Counted from the stretch's first letter, positions 7,405 through 16,317 are shown. The stretch is DNA of 20,082 nucleotides from Bacteroidota bacterium (GCA_025359355.1 JANYGR010000448.1:1-20082), one strand, 5' to 3'. Notes: generated by a model not told the origin, from the letters alone. Translations and numbers: made by a program.

Positions 7405-8391
7405 TTGAAAAAATATAACTACATACTGTCTCTTTTTGCAAGTATTTTTATACTTCATGTGGTAAGTCGTGCACAACAGTTGCCGATTTCCACTAATTAT
7501 ATTTTAACGAACTATGCCTATAATCCGGCAGTAGCAGGTTCTATGCCTCATGCTGTAGCAACTATAAATTACCGTAATCAATGGGTTGGCTTTACAGATG
7601 CTCCAAAATCATATATGGTTAGTTTACATAGCAGTGTTGGAAAACAGAAGAAGGTTGGATTAGGTGTATTAGTAAGTTCAGATAATACGGGCTTGTTAGG
7701 AAAAACATCTGGCTACCTTACATTTGCTTACCATATTAAATTAAACAAAACCTATAAATTAGGATTAGGCGTTTCTGTTGGTATGATTCAATATCGTATT
7801 AAGTTATATGACGCAAAGGTTGCTGATACTGGAGATGATTTACTAACGGGAAACTTATTATCAAATAATGTGTTTGATTCTAATGGCGGATTATATTTAT
7901 ATAGTGATAAGTTATTTTTTGGTGTTTCAATTTACCAATATTTAGGTAATGCAATTACTTGGAAAGATTCAAAAAGCACCTTATCACCTCATTTTTATTC
8001 AACATTAGGTTATACATTTAAAGTATCAAAGACGATTTCTGTTCAGCCATCGGCACTACTTAAATTTAATAATCCAACACCTTTACAACCTGAATTCAGC
8101 TTACGTGGTTTGTATAAAAAAATATTTTGGGTTGGAGGTTCTTATCGAATGAATGATGCCGTGAGTGCTTTGGTTGGTTTTACTATCAAAGACAAACTAA
8201 ACATTGGTTATTCGTATGATTTCCCAATTAGTAAAATAAGAACTTACACAAGTGGTTCTCACGAAATTGTATTATCATACCACTTTATTAAAGCTAAAAA
8301 GAAATTAAATGCGGATGAAGTTGAGTTAAATGATATTGATAATAGTATTAAATCTAAATTAAAAAAACAAAATGAAGAAGGTACTAAATAG
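7405..8391 (+). CDS. PorP/SprF-family outer-membrane protein 1 (partner of a T9SS cargo)
   Basis: This 328-residue protein is a predicted outer-membrane beta-barrel of the PorP/SprF family. In this family, members encoded beside type B cargos are needed to secrete or hold that cargo on the surface. A signal peptide spans about 1-23 (VVSRA before QQLP). The mature protein opens with the family signature NYAYNPAVAGS (36-46) and YRNQW (56-60), then alternating barrel strands. A highly charged tail of roughly 35 residues follows the last strand. The start is a TTG at 7405, 1 nt after the stop of cargo A. The next in-frame ATG (residue 46) would remove the signal peptide and the signature. Its 3' end overlaps cargo B by 20 nt. 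Whether it serves cargo A, cargo B or both cannot be seen; adjacency on both sides allows either. Confidence 0.87.
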   Translation: MKKYNYILSLFASIFILHVVSRAQQLPISTNYILTNYAYNPAVAGSMPHAVATINYRNQWVGFTDAPKSYMVSLHSSVGKQKKVGLGVLVSSDNTGLLGKTSGYLTFAYHIKLNKTYKLGLGVSVGMIQYRIKLYDAKVADTGDDLLTGNLLSNNVFDSNGGLYLYSDKLFFGVSIYQYLGNAITWKDSKSTLSPHFYSTLGYTFKVSKTISVQPSALLKFNNPTPLQPEFSLRGLYKKIFWVGGSYRMNDAVSALVGFTIKDKLNIGYSYDFPISKIRTYTSGSHEIVLSYHFIKAKKKLNADEVELNDIDNSIKSKLKKQNEEGTK

Positions 8392-11300
8392 ACTGATATT
8401 AGTTTTGTTGCTTTCAAGCAGTGTTCCAATGCTATCTCAAATAGATACTGTATTTTGGTTTGCAGCACCATGGGTTACGCCAGGACATGCTAATAACGTT
8501 CCCGTTGTATTAAGATTATCATCCTTTAATCAATTAACACAAGTACGAGTTAGACAACCGGCAGGAACGTTTGACACAACATTTTCAATTCCAGCTAATT
8601 CATTGATATCAGAATCACTATCACATTTAATTAATCAGATTGAAAACATTCCAGCTAATTCAGTTTTAAACCGAGGATTAAAAATAACTTCAGATTTTCC
8701 AATAACAGCTATTTACGAAGTCGTAACGAACGTTAATAATCCAGAAACATATTCCTTAAAAGGACAAAATGGAATGGGAAAGGAATTTGTTTGTCCTTTC
8801 CAAACTAATGGAAATAACGGACCTTATACTCCGGCACCAAAATCTCAAATTGATATCATCGCTACTGAAAATGGTACCGTTGTTTGGATTACACCTAGGT
8901 GTAATGTGGTTGGACATTTGGCAAATGTGACCTATTCAGTTGGATTAAACGCAGGACAATCCTATGGAATAGAAAATGTAACTAATTTAGAATCGGTAGC
9001 CGGACAAAATTTAAGTGGAACTATTATTGTTTCCAATAAGGCCATTTCTGTTACTGTTTCGGATGATTCTGTTCATGGTGTTTCAGGCTGTTATGATTTA
9101 ATGGGTGATCAAATTGTACCGGTAGAAGTTATAGGAACTGAATATATTATTAATAAAGGTGGATTGAATGCAGGAGAATTTGAAGGGGCATATATAGTAG
9201 CAACTCAAAATTACACTCAATTAACAATTAATGATGGAGCTGTTACTACGGTTTTATTAAATAAAGGTGATACTTATTTTTATCCATCATTACAGCCTCT
9301 TACTTATATTATTGGTGATAAGCCAGTATATGTTATTCATGCGAGTGGATTTGGATGTGAGTTAGGTGAAGCGATTATTCCGCCTTTAAATTGTGCAGGA
9401 TCTGATCAAGTTAGTTTTACGAGGACTAATACCCAAACGTTTATTTTAAACATCTTATGTAAAACAATAGCAACAGGTAATTTTTCATTAAATGGAAGTA
9501 CAACGTTAGTTCCAGCTTCTGGTTTTACGGTTGTTCCTGGTACTGGTGGTGTTTGGAGTGGTTTCAAAAAAAGTTTCACAACTGCTGAAATTCCAGTAGG
9601 AATCACAAGCTTATTATCAAATTCAAATCCTACAGATAGTTTATTTTCTATGGGTGTAATTAATGGTGGAGCAAGTAGTGGTTGCTTATATCATTACATG
9701 TCTTCTTTTTTAAGAAAAGTATTTACAAATGCAGGTCCTGATAAAAATTTATGTACAGCTACGACTACTATTTCGTTAAACGGAACGGTTGATGGGGGAG
9801 CAGTTACAGGTATTTGGACAACTCCAAACGGAACAGGAACGTTTGGTAATCCTGTGAGTTTGAATACAACATATACTTTTAGTCCAAATGATTTAAATCA
9901 ACCACAAATAAAATTCATACTATCATCTACTGGTAACTGTGTTCCTATTAGAGATACATTAATAGTTAATTTGTTTAAGTCGGCAACTGTAGATGCGGGT
10001 GTAGGAACAACACTTTGTAAAAATAATATTTCACCTGTTGCCTTATCTGGTGCTGTTCAATATGCATTTGGATCAGCTTGGTCATCATCTGGCTCTGGTT
10101 CATTTGGAAGTATAGCATCTGTTAATACAACTTATATTCCTTCGCCAATAGACTTAACATTAGATTCAATTAAAATCAAATTAACCTCTATTGGAAACTT
10201 AAATGGTTGCCCAAATACAAAAGATAGTTTGTATATTAAATTTACTCCTGCGCCAATAGTTTCTATAGGACCTGATTTATATGCCTGTTCTAACAATGCA
10301 ACAGTAGCAATTAGTGGTTCTGTTACAGCAGGTTCTACAACTGGATTATGGACAGGAACAGGTTCTGGATTATTTTCTCCATCAACAACTTCTTTAAATA
10401 CGATTTATCAATTAAGTGCTTCGGATATTACACAAGGATTTGTTGTTATTAAACTTACGTCTACTAATAATGGTAATTGTAAATTGGTATACGATAGTTT
10501 AATTGTTACTGTTACCCCTCCGCCAGTTGTTAATGCAGGAATCAACGATACAATTTGCTCAAGCAACGTATTTTATCCGATCAATGGTTCAGTGGTAGGT
10601 GGTGCTAATACTGGTGCTTGGACAACGCTTGGTAATGGTGTATTTGGAAACGCTAATAATTTGAATACGATTTATACTTTAGGACAAGCAGATACCTTAG
10701 CGGGACAAGTGAAACTGGTACTGACATCAACAGGAAGCAATTGCGCTCCAAAAACAGATACCTTATTAATAACTATTGCTAAATCACCTTTAGTAAACTC
10801 TGGCCCTGATAACGTAGTGTGTGATAATCAAAAAATATTATTAAACGGAAGTGTAGTAGGGTTAACTACTTCAGGTGCTTGGACTACTTTTGGCACTGGT
10901 GTATTTACGCCTAATGATTCTTTGTTAATGACCTATTATCAGCCATCAGCTATTGATGTTGCTAATGGGTTTGTGAAATTATTACTGTCATCAACCTATA
11001 ATAAGGGTTGTGCGGCTATATCAGATACGATTAAACTCACGTTTAAACCAGCTCCAAATGCTGACTTTATTGCTAATAACGAATGTGCTAAAAAACCAGC
11101 TTTATTTACAGATAATTCAACAACAACAGGAACGATTACAGCATGGGCGTGGAATTTTGGTGATGCTGGAATATCGAACTTAAATAGTCCCACTCATAGT
11201 TATGTTAATCCAGGAACCTATACTGTAACACATGTGGTTACCGGTAGTAATGGTTGTAAAGATACGATCATGAAACCAATTGATATTTATTTTTTACCTC

Positions 11301-12058
11301 AAGCTTTATTTTATCAAAATACACCCTGTGTTGGAAATATCACTCAGTTTGTTGATTCATCTAAAACATTATCAGGAAGTTTAATTTCATGGAGTTGGAA
11401 TTTTGGAGATAATAGCTCATCTGGAATTCAGAATCCACCTCATGCGTTTAGTCAAGCGCAAAATTATACCGTATCGTTAATTGTGACGAGTTCATTTGGT
11501 TGTAAAGACACTATCAAAAAGACTGTAACAGTTATTCCGGGACCTATTGGTGATTTTAGCATTAATCCAAATCCTTTAGAAGCATTGGAAACAGCATCGT
11601 TTACAGATTTAACAACAGGACCTTCTTCAATAACTAATTGGTTTTGGAATTTTGGTGATTCTACAGCGACGAATATTCAAAACCCTCAACATAGTTATAA
11701 TGGACAAGGAGATTACAATGTTATTTTAGTTGTAAAAGATATTAATGGCTGCATAGATACCGTGAGAAAAGATGTTTCGGTAATTTTATTACCAGATGTT
11801 CCAACAGCCTTTACACCTAATGGTGATGGACAAAATGATGTGTTTTTAGTGAGAGGCGGCCCTTTTAAAACGATGAACTTACGTATTTATAATAATTGGG
11901 GACAATTTATTTTTGAATCCAGTGATCAGTTAGAAGGCTGGAATGGTACTTATAATGGGACTGAACAACCAATTGGTGTGTTTGTATGGGTAGTAGAAGT
12001 TGAAATGCTAAATGGTAAGAAAATTAAAAAAACGGGAGACGTTACACTGATTAGATAA
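8372..12058 (+). CDS. Cargo B: T9SS type B surface protein, IgGFc-like head + 5 Ig-like repeats + 3 PKD + CHU_C domain
   Basis: This is a paralogue of cargo A with 1228 residues and one more stalk repeat. A signal peptide spans 1-22 (VPMLS before QIDTVFWF). The IgGFc-binding-protein-like head covers about 23-448, with DTVFWFAAPW, LNRGLKITS, EYIINKGG and TQLTINDGAVTTV aligning with A. Five Ig-like repeats lie at about 452-895, each with a Cys pair. Three PKD domains follow at about 897-1138 (WAWNFGDAG, WSWNFGDN, WFWNFGDS). The type B sorting domain at about 1141-1228 has TPNGDGQND, YNNWGQ, WNGTY, PIGVFVWV and a final LIR. The ATG at 8372 lies inside the end of PorP-1 (20-nt overlap), indicating translational coupling. 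The head has more cysteines than A (141, 177, 363 and 438 in addition to shared 240, 329 and 341), so ligand binding may differ. Surface adhesion is inferred, not shown. Confidence 0.9.
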   Translation: MKKVLNRLILVLLLSSSVPMLSQIDTVFWFAAPWVTPGHANNVPVVLRLSSFNQLTQVRVRQPAGTFDTTFSIPANSLISESLSHLINQIENIPANSVLNRGLKITSDFPITAIYEVVTNVNNPETYSLKGQNGMGKEFVCPFQTNGNNGPYTPAPKSQIDIIATENGTVVWITPRCNVVGHLANVTYSVGLNAGQSYGIENVTNLESVAGQNLSGTIIVSNKAISVTVSDDSVHGVSGCYDLMGDQIVPVEVIGTEYIINKGGLNAGEFEGAYIVATQNYTQLTINDGAVTTVLLNKGDTYFYPSLQPLTYIIGDKPVYVIHASGFGCELGEAIIPPLNCAGSDQVSFTRTNTQTFILNILCKTIATGNFSLNGSTTLVPASGFTVVPGTGGVWSGFKKSFTTAEIPVGITSLLSNSNPTDSLFSMGVINGGASSGCLYHYMSSFLRKVFTNAGPDKNLCTATTTISLNGTVDGGAVTGIWTTPNGTGTFGNPVSLNTTYTFSPNDLNQPQIKFILSSTGNCVPIRDTLIVNLFKSATVDAGVGTTLCKNNISPVALSGAVQYAFGSAWSSSGSGSFGSIASVNTTYIPSPIDLTLDSIKIKLTSIGNLNGCPNTKDSLYIKFTPAPIVSIGPDLYACSNNATVAISGSVTAGSTTGLWTGTGSGLFSPSTTSLNTIYQLSASDITQGFVVIKLTSTNNGNCKLVYDSLIVTVTPPPVVNAGINDTICSSNVFYPINGSVVGGANTGAWTTLGNGVFGNANNLNTIYTLGQADTLAGQVKLVLTSTGSNCAPKTDTLLITIAKSPLVNSGPDNVVCDNQKILLNGSVVGLTTSGAWTTFGTGVFTPNDSLLMTYYQPSAIDVANGFVKLLLSSTYNKGCAAISDTIKLTFKPAPNADFIANNECAKKPALFTDNSTTTGTITAWAWNFGDAGISNLNSPTHSYVNPGTYTVTHVVTGSNGCKDTIMKPIDIYFLPQALFYQNTPCVGNITQFVDSSKTLSGSLISWSWNFGDNSSSGIQNPPHAFSQAQNYTVSLIVTSSFGCKDTIKKTVTVIPGPIGDFSINPNPLEALETASFTDLTTGPSSITNWFWNFGDSTATNIQNPQHSYNGQGDYNVILVVKDINGCIDTVRKDVSVILLPDVPTAFTPNGDGQNDVFLVRGGPFKTMNLRIYNNWGQFIFESSDQLEGWNGTYNGTEQPIGVFVWVVEVEMLNGKKIKKTGDVTLIR
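9725..11056 (+). repeat. Five tandem Ig-like repeat units in cargo B
   Basis: Coding repeats of about 85-90 residues begin near residues 452, 540, 630, 720 and 808. They show the same pattern as in cargo A: a first Cys followed by an NGS/SGS strand, GAWTT/GLWTG, GxGxF, TxY, VKLxLTST and a second Cys before a D-S/T pair. The second unit (about 540-627) is the most divergent, lacking the GG-x-T-TG turn (AVQYAFGSAW instead). Confidence 0.8.
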
Positions 12059-12084
12059 TAACATAAATCTTAGATACTATTAAA

Positions 12085-13080
12085 GTGAAAAACATACTAT
12101 ACATATTTATTATTCTTTTTACATGGAAAGGATCGGTGATGAAAGCACAAGATTTTCATTTGTCGATGTATGATGCAGCTCCTATGTTTTTGAATCCCGC
12201 AATGACAGGCTTATTTGATGGGAATGTGAGGGTACATGCTCAATATCGTAATCAATGGAATTCGGTTGCATTTAAGCCATATAATACAGCCTTAATTAGC
12301 TTAGATGCACCAAAAGGTAAATGGGGTTTTGGCGGTCAGATTATGAATATGAGAGCAGGAGTTGGTAATTACAATGTATTACAAGGTTTGTTATCTGTAT
12401 CTTATGCTGTAGCATTAGATAAAAATAAATTTAATAATATTTCTTTCGGACTTCAAGCTGGTGTTACTCAAAAAACAATTGAAGCAGGATTATACACTTT
12501 TAATAACCAATACAGCAGTACTGATGGTGGTTACTTTGATAAATCATTATCGTCGGGTGAAAGTTTTAATAAACAATCGTTTATAACACCACAGGTAAAC
12601 GCTGGGTTTATGTATTATAATGCGAAACAACAAGCTCGTCTTAATCCATTTTTTGGTTACTCGGCATTTAACTTGACTAACCCAAAAGAAACATATTTTA
12701 ATACAACTAATAAATTGCCTATTAGACATTACGTTCATGCAGGGTTAAGAATAAACATTACTGAATTATTTTATGTAATTCCTAAAGTGCTTATTATGTT
12801 GCAGAAAAATGCCTCAGAACAAATGTATTCAGTTGATTTAGGATATTTTTTAAAAGAACAAGAATTTTATTTATTAGCGGGCGTTAATTATCGTTATAAT
12901 GATGCAACGGTACTTTATGTTGGTGCTCGCAAAGGAAGCTTTATGGGGAAAATTGCTTACGATGCTAACGTTTCGAGTTTACACGATGTCTCAAAATACA
13001 AAGGAGCTTTTGAAATTTCATTAACGTACGTAGGAAAAAAATCGAAATCTAAAGAAGTGCGTCATTGCCCTAGATTATAA
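12085..13080 (+). CDS. PorP/SprF-family outer-membrane protein 2
   Basis: This 331-residue second PorP/SprF-family barrel carries a signal peptide of about 21 residues (VMKA before QDFH). The family signature follows as FLNPAMTG (35-42) and YRNQW (54-58), then many beta-strand-like segments. The start is a GTG at 12085. The first ATG (codon 19, at 12139) would leave only MKAQ ahead of the mature protein and destroy the signal peptide, so GTG is preferred. It lies 26 nt after cargo B and 4 nt before the PorE-like gene. Its N-terminus (HLSMYDAAPMFLNPAMTG) differs clearly from that of PorP-1, and it lacks PorP-1's long charged tail. The two are therefore distant paralogues rather than a recent copy. 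The likely role is outer-membrane anchor or export partner for cargo B and/or a link to the PorE-like protein. Confidence 0.87.
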   Translation: MKNILYIFIILFTWKGSVMKAQDFHLSMYDAAPMFLNPAMTGLFDGNVRVHAQYRNQWNSVAFKPYNTALISLDAPKGKWGFGGQIMNMRAGVGNYNVLQGLLSVSYAVALDKNKFNNISFGLQAGVTQKTIEAGLYTFNNQYSSTDGGYFDKSLSSGESFNKQSFITPQVNAGFMYYNAKQQARLNPFFGYSAFNLTNPKETYFNTTNKLPIRHYVHAGLRINITELFYVIPKVLIMLQKNASEQMYSVDLGYFLKEQEFYLLAGVNYRYNDATVLYVGARKGSFMGKIAYDANVSSLHDVSKYKGAFEISLTYVGKKSKSKEVRHCPRL

Positions 13081-13084
13081 GTAT

Positions 13085-15148
13085 ATGAAGAAAGTTTTAG
13101 TAGTAATTATTATATGTTCTGTATTTCAAGTATTTGGGCAATCTAAAAAATTGTGGCTGAAGTTTGGAGACGATGCCTTTAATAAAAAAGATTATCCAAC
13201 AGCGATTGATTATTATACTAAAGTATTAGATGATACAACAGTATTGGCAGAGCTTGTTCTTCCTTATGAAGTACAGATAGTGAATTTAAAAACGAAAGAT
13301 TTTAAACAAGATTCCACTAAAAAAAGTAAATCGAAACCTACTACAGAAATTTCAAAATCTGATTACTTAAACCATCAATTAGCATCAGCTTATCGTTTAA
13401 ACTTCGATTACCGTAATGCCTCTGAATATTATAAAAAAGTGGTAGATAATGGTTCTTATCCAAATGACGCTTACTATTATGCCATCTCTTTAATGCATTT
13501 GCGAAATTACAAAGGAGCCATGGAGAATTTAGAAACGTTAATGAGTAAAGTAACGAATGATACATTGAAATCGGCTATACAAAAAAACATTAGCTCGTGT
13601 TATTTTGCAATGGACACAAATAGTTATAAGCAAATGATTATTGTTAAAAAGATGGATACCATTGTATTTAATGCCGGTACTTCTAGTTTTGCCCCAATGT
13701 ATTATGGTAGTTCCAGTAAACTTTTATTCACAAGTGCACGTAAAGGCGGCGTTATACTTGATCCTGAAAAACAAGATTCGAGGTATTTATGCGATTTATA
13801 TTACACCGAATTGAAGGATACCGGCTGGATGAAGCCTGTAAATTTTGGTCGCCCGGTAAACACAACATTGCACGAAGGATCAAGCGTTGTAACATCTGAC
13901 GACATTATGTTCTTTACCCGTTGGAGTGATGCTAATAGAAATGAATCGTTTATCTATATGGCTAAAATGAAGGATGGGTTGTTTTACGAAGCATATAAAC
14001 TAAGCGAAACAGTTAATAAAGTTGGATATAAAGCGATGCAGCCTTATGTTTCATTTGACGGTACAAAATTATTTTTCTCTTCTAATAAACCAGGTGGTAA
14101 AGGAGGTTATGATTTATACATGTGTAACATCGATGAGAACGGATTTACTGGAGAAGCTGTTAACTTAGGAAGCAGTATTAATACAGCAGGAGATGAAGTA
14201 ACACCTTTTTATCATACAATTTCTAATACGTTATTTTTTAGTTCAAATGGACATACGGGAGTAGGAGGGTTAGATATTTTTAAAAGCTCATTAAACGTTG
14301 ACGATTCGGTATACGCCAAGCCGAAAAATTTAGGGCGTCCAATTAATTCAAGTAAAGATGATGCCTATTTTATTTTAGATAGAGTTCAAACTAAAGGCTA
14401 TTTCTCAAGTGATAGAGAAGATTGCCCTGGTGGAAATTGTTATGATATCTATGAATTTGAAAATGAGCCTATCACGTTTGATATTAGTGGTTATGTGTTT
14501 GATGGAGAAACGAATAATCCTATTCAAAGCGCATTAGTAACTATTAAAGACGTTCATAATGATGTAGAACCTCTTTATTTAATTACCGATGAAAAAGGAT
14601 ATTATTCAACACCTTTGCTGGAAAATATGGAGTACTTTTTAAAAGCACAAAAGAAAGCCTATTTTGCAGATGCAGCAAGTGCTGTTACCAAAGGATTAAC
14701 AGAGACTACTCATTTGGAGCGTGATTTTATCTTAAACAAAATACCTGAGGGAGACGTTGTAATTGAAGGTATAGAATACGATTTAAACAAATCTACTTTA
14801 CGCCCAAAATCATTAGAGATATTAGATAAAATTTATGATTTGATGCAATTAAATGATAATATTAGTATAGAAATCAATGCACATACAGATACGCGTGGTA
14901 GTAATGCCGCTAATTTAAAATTATCTCAAGCGAGAGCTCAATCGTGTGTGACTTATTTAATTGGTAAAGGAATTGCTAAAGAGCGTATCAATGCTACTGG
15001 TTACGGCGAAACAAAGCCACTTATTTCTGATGAAGAAATTGCTAAACTTATTCCTAAAAGCCCTGAGTTTGAAGCAGCTCATCAAAAAAACAGACGTACT
15101 GCTTTTAAAGTAACAGGAGAGGGTACACTTAAGATTATTAGTAAGTAG
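13085..15148 (+). CDS. PorE-like TPR / PD40 beta-propeller / carboxypeptidase-regulatory-like / OmpA protein
   Basis: This 687-residue periplasmic, outer-membrane-associated protein has the domain order known for the T9SS component PorE. A signal peptide spans about 1-18 (FQVFG before QSKK). TPR-like helices occupy about 20-60 and 90-170. A PD40/WD40-like propeller spans about 200-455, with blade motifs such as LLFTSARKGG, KLFFSSNKPGG-KGGYDLY, TLFFSSNGHTG-GGLDIF and GYFSSDRE. A carboxypeptidase regulatory-like beta-sandwich lies at about 464-550 (ISGYVFDGETNNPI...TDEKGYYS). The OmpA-like peptidoglycan-binding domain at about 556-680 has AHTDTRG at 599-605, the LSQARAQ helix and NRRTAF at 669-674. 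No lipobox cysteine is visible. It starts 4 nt after PorP-2 and ends the operon. The inferred role is to tie the PorP-cargo assembly to peptidoglycan. Related OmpA/PD40 proteins also occur outside T9SS, so orthology to PorE itself is not certain. Confidence 0.86.
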   Translation: MKKVLVVIIICSVFQVFGQSKKLWLKFGDDAFNKKDYPTAIDYYTKVLDDTTVLAELVLPYEVQIVNLKTKDFKQDSTKKSKSKPTTEISKSDYLNHQLASAYRLNFDYRNASEYYKKVVDNGSYPNDAYYYAISLMHLRNYKGAMENLETLMSKVTNDTLKSAIQKNISSCYFAMDTNSYKQMIIVKKMDTIVFNAGTSSFAPMYYGSSSKLLFTSARKGGVILDPEKQDSRYLCDLYYTELKDTGWMKPVNFGRPVNTTLHEGSSVVTSDDIMFFTRWSDANRNESFIYMAKMKDGLFYEAYKLSETVNKVGYKAMQPYVSFDGTKLFFSSNKPGGKGGYDLYMCNIDENGFTGEAVNLGSSINTAGDEVTPFYHTISNTLFFSSNGHTGVGGLDIFKSSLNVDDSVYAKPKNLGRPINSSKDDAYFILDRVQTKGYFSSDREDCPGGNCYDIYEFENEPITFDISGYVFDGETNNPIQSALVTIKDVHNDVEPLYLITDEKGYYSTPLLENMEYFLKAQKKAYFADAASAVTKGLTETTHLERDFILNKIPEGDVVIEGIEYDLNKSTLRPKSLEILDKIYDLMQLNDNISIEINAHTDTRGSNAANLKLSQARAQSCVTYLIGKGIAKERINATGYGETKPLISDEEIAKLIPKSPEFEAAHQKNRRTAFKVTGEGTLKIISK

Positions 15149-15294
15149 GTTTACTTAAACTTCTTTTCTTATTTAACCTTGTTGCAGTATTTTATTACTA
15201 AGAAATTGTTGCAGTAGGATTATCAACGTTATAACTAAACTATTCCATTTTCTAGTATCTTTATCCTCTTATTTAAATAAGTTTAAAGATTGTT

Positions 15295-16203
15295 TTGAAA
15301 AAAAATCTCATAATCATCGCAGGCCCAACAGCTGTTGGTAAAACAGCCTTTGCTATAGAGTTGGCGCAACATTATGGCTGTCCGGTTATTTCAGCCGATT
15401 CGCGTCAGTTTTATAAAGAGATGAATATAGGCACTGCCAAGCCAACCGTTGTCGAAATGCAAGATGTCCCTCATTATTTTATAAATCATATTAGCATACA
15501 AGATGTTTACAATGTTGGGCAATATGAGCGGGATGCTATTCAACTCATCGAAACATTATTTAAAGAACACGAACAACTGATCGTGGTTGGTGGATCTGGC
15601 TTATATATCAATGCCATTATGAATGGAGTTGATGAGTTTGAAGAAATTCCAACATACATCCGTGAAGAATTAATTAAAGATTTTGAAGAAAAGGGACTCG
15701 TGTATTTGCAAGAGCAGTTGAAACTAAGAGATGACGCGTATTACCAGCAAGTTGATTTAAATAATCCTCAACGATTGATGCGCGCTTTAGAAGTATGTAT
15801 TCACACCAATAAACCTTTTTCGCAATTCAGAACCAACCTAAAAAAAGAACGCTCCTTTGATGTTTTTCCTATTTTAATAAATATGAACCGAGAAGCGTTG
15901 TATGCCAAAATTAATCATCGCGTAGATGTAATGATGCAGCAAGGATTAATGGACGAAGTGAAAAAATTATATTCGTTTAAACATCTGAATGCTTTAAATA
16001 CAGTTGGTTACAAAGAGTTATTTGATGTGATAGATGAAAAAACGTCGTTAGAAGAAGCGGTGAATTTAATTAAACAAAACACAAGACGTTACGCGAAACG
16101 CCAATTAACCTGGTTTAATCATCAAGGCGATTTTGAATCGTTTGAGCCTACTGATTTAGAAAAACTAAAAGCATATTTGGATATCGTGTTTCAGTATTCG
16201 TAA
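15295..16203 (+). CDS. miaA: tRNA dimethylallyltransferase MiaA
   Basis: MiaA transfers a dimethylallyl group to N6 of A37 in tRNAs reading codons that begin with U. The 302-residue length is normal for the family. The P-loop GPTAVGKT lies at 10-17. The catalytic Asp and substrate-binding DSRQFYKEM begin at 35, followed by NIGTAKPT and the VVGGSGLYINA segment. The late helices carry NTVGYKEL and TRRYAKRQLTWF. The start is a TTG at 15295, which gives MKKNLIIIAGPTAVGKT, the usual N-terminal length; no ATG lies near. It is separated from the T9SS operon by 146 nt and is probably a separate transcription unit. Confidence 0.95.
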   Translation: MKKNLIIIAGPTAVGKTAFAIELAQHYGCPVISADSRQFYKEMNIGTAKPTVVEMQDVPHYFINHISIQDVYNVGQYERDAIQLIETLFKEHEQLIVVGGSGLYINAIMNGVDEFEEIPTYIREELIKDFEEKGLVYLQEQLKLRDDAYYQQVDLNNPQRLMRALEVCIHTNKPFSQFRTNLKKERSFDVFPILINMNREALYAKINHRVDVMMQQGLMDEVKKLYSFKHLNALNTVGYKELFDVIDEKTSLEEAVNLIKQNTRRYAKRQLTWFNHQGDFESFEPTDLEKLKAYLDIVFQYS

Positions 16204-16246
16204 ATTACAAAATACTTTAATGATATTGTAATAAGCCGTGTTAATG

Positions 16247-16277
16247 TTACTTCATAGAGCTTAACTAAATGAGGTAA
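16247..16277 (+). terminator. Hairpin between miaA and the MFS gene
   Basis: TTACTTCAT pairs with ATGAGGTAA (one G-U pair, 9 bp) around a 13-nt loop, 43 nt after the miaA stop. A run of five T's follows at 16287-16291. The gap between stem and T-run makes it an imperfect intrinsic terminator. It could also affect the promoter that overlaps the T-run. Confidence 0.33.
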
Positions 16278-16284
16278 TAAATAC

Positions 16285-16292
16285 TATTTTTG
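16285..16292 (+). promoter_or_regulatory. -7 box (TAnnTTTG) upstream of the MFS gene
   Basis: TATTTTTG matches the Bacteroidota -7 consensus and lies 25 nt before the ATG at 16318. No convincing TTTG is found at the -33 position, so this is half a promoter. Confidence 0.3.
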
Positions 16293-16317
16293 TGCGGGTT
16301 TATAATACCCTCCTTGT

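Noticed and set aside
12139..12141. ATG as an alternative start for PorP-2
   Set aside because: It would leave MKAQ at the N-terminus and remove the signal peptide needed for an outer-membrane barrel. The GTG at 12085 restores it.
3984..15148. The T9SS operon as a horizontally acquired island
   Set aside because: No integrase, tRNA, direct repeats or composition shift was seen at the borders, and codon use looks like that of miaA and engB. This would need genome-wide comparison.
15149..15294. Possible terminator after the PorE-like gene
   Set aside because: Only short pairings (AGGTT/AACCT, GTTTA/TAAAC) without a proper T-run were found in the 146-nt gap. No convincing signal is present.
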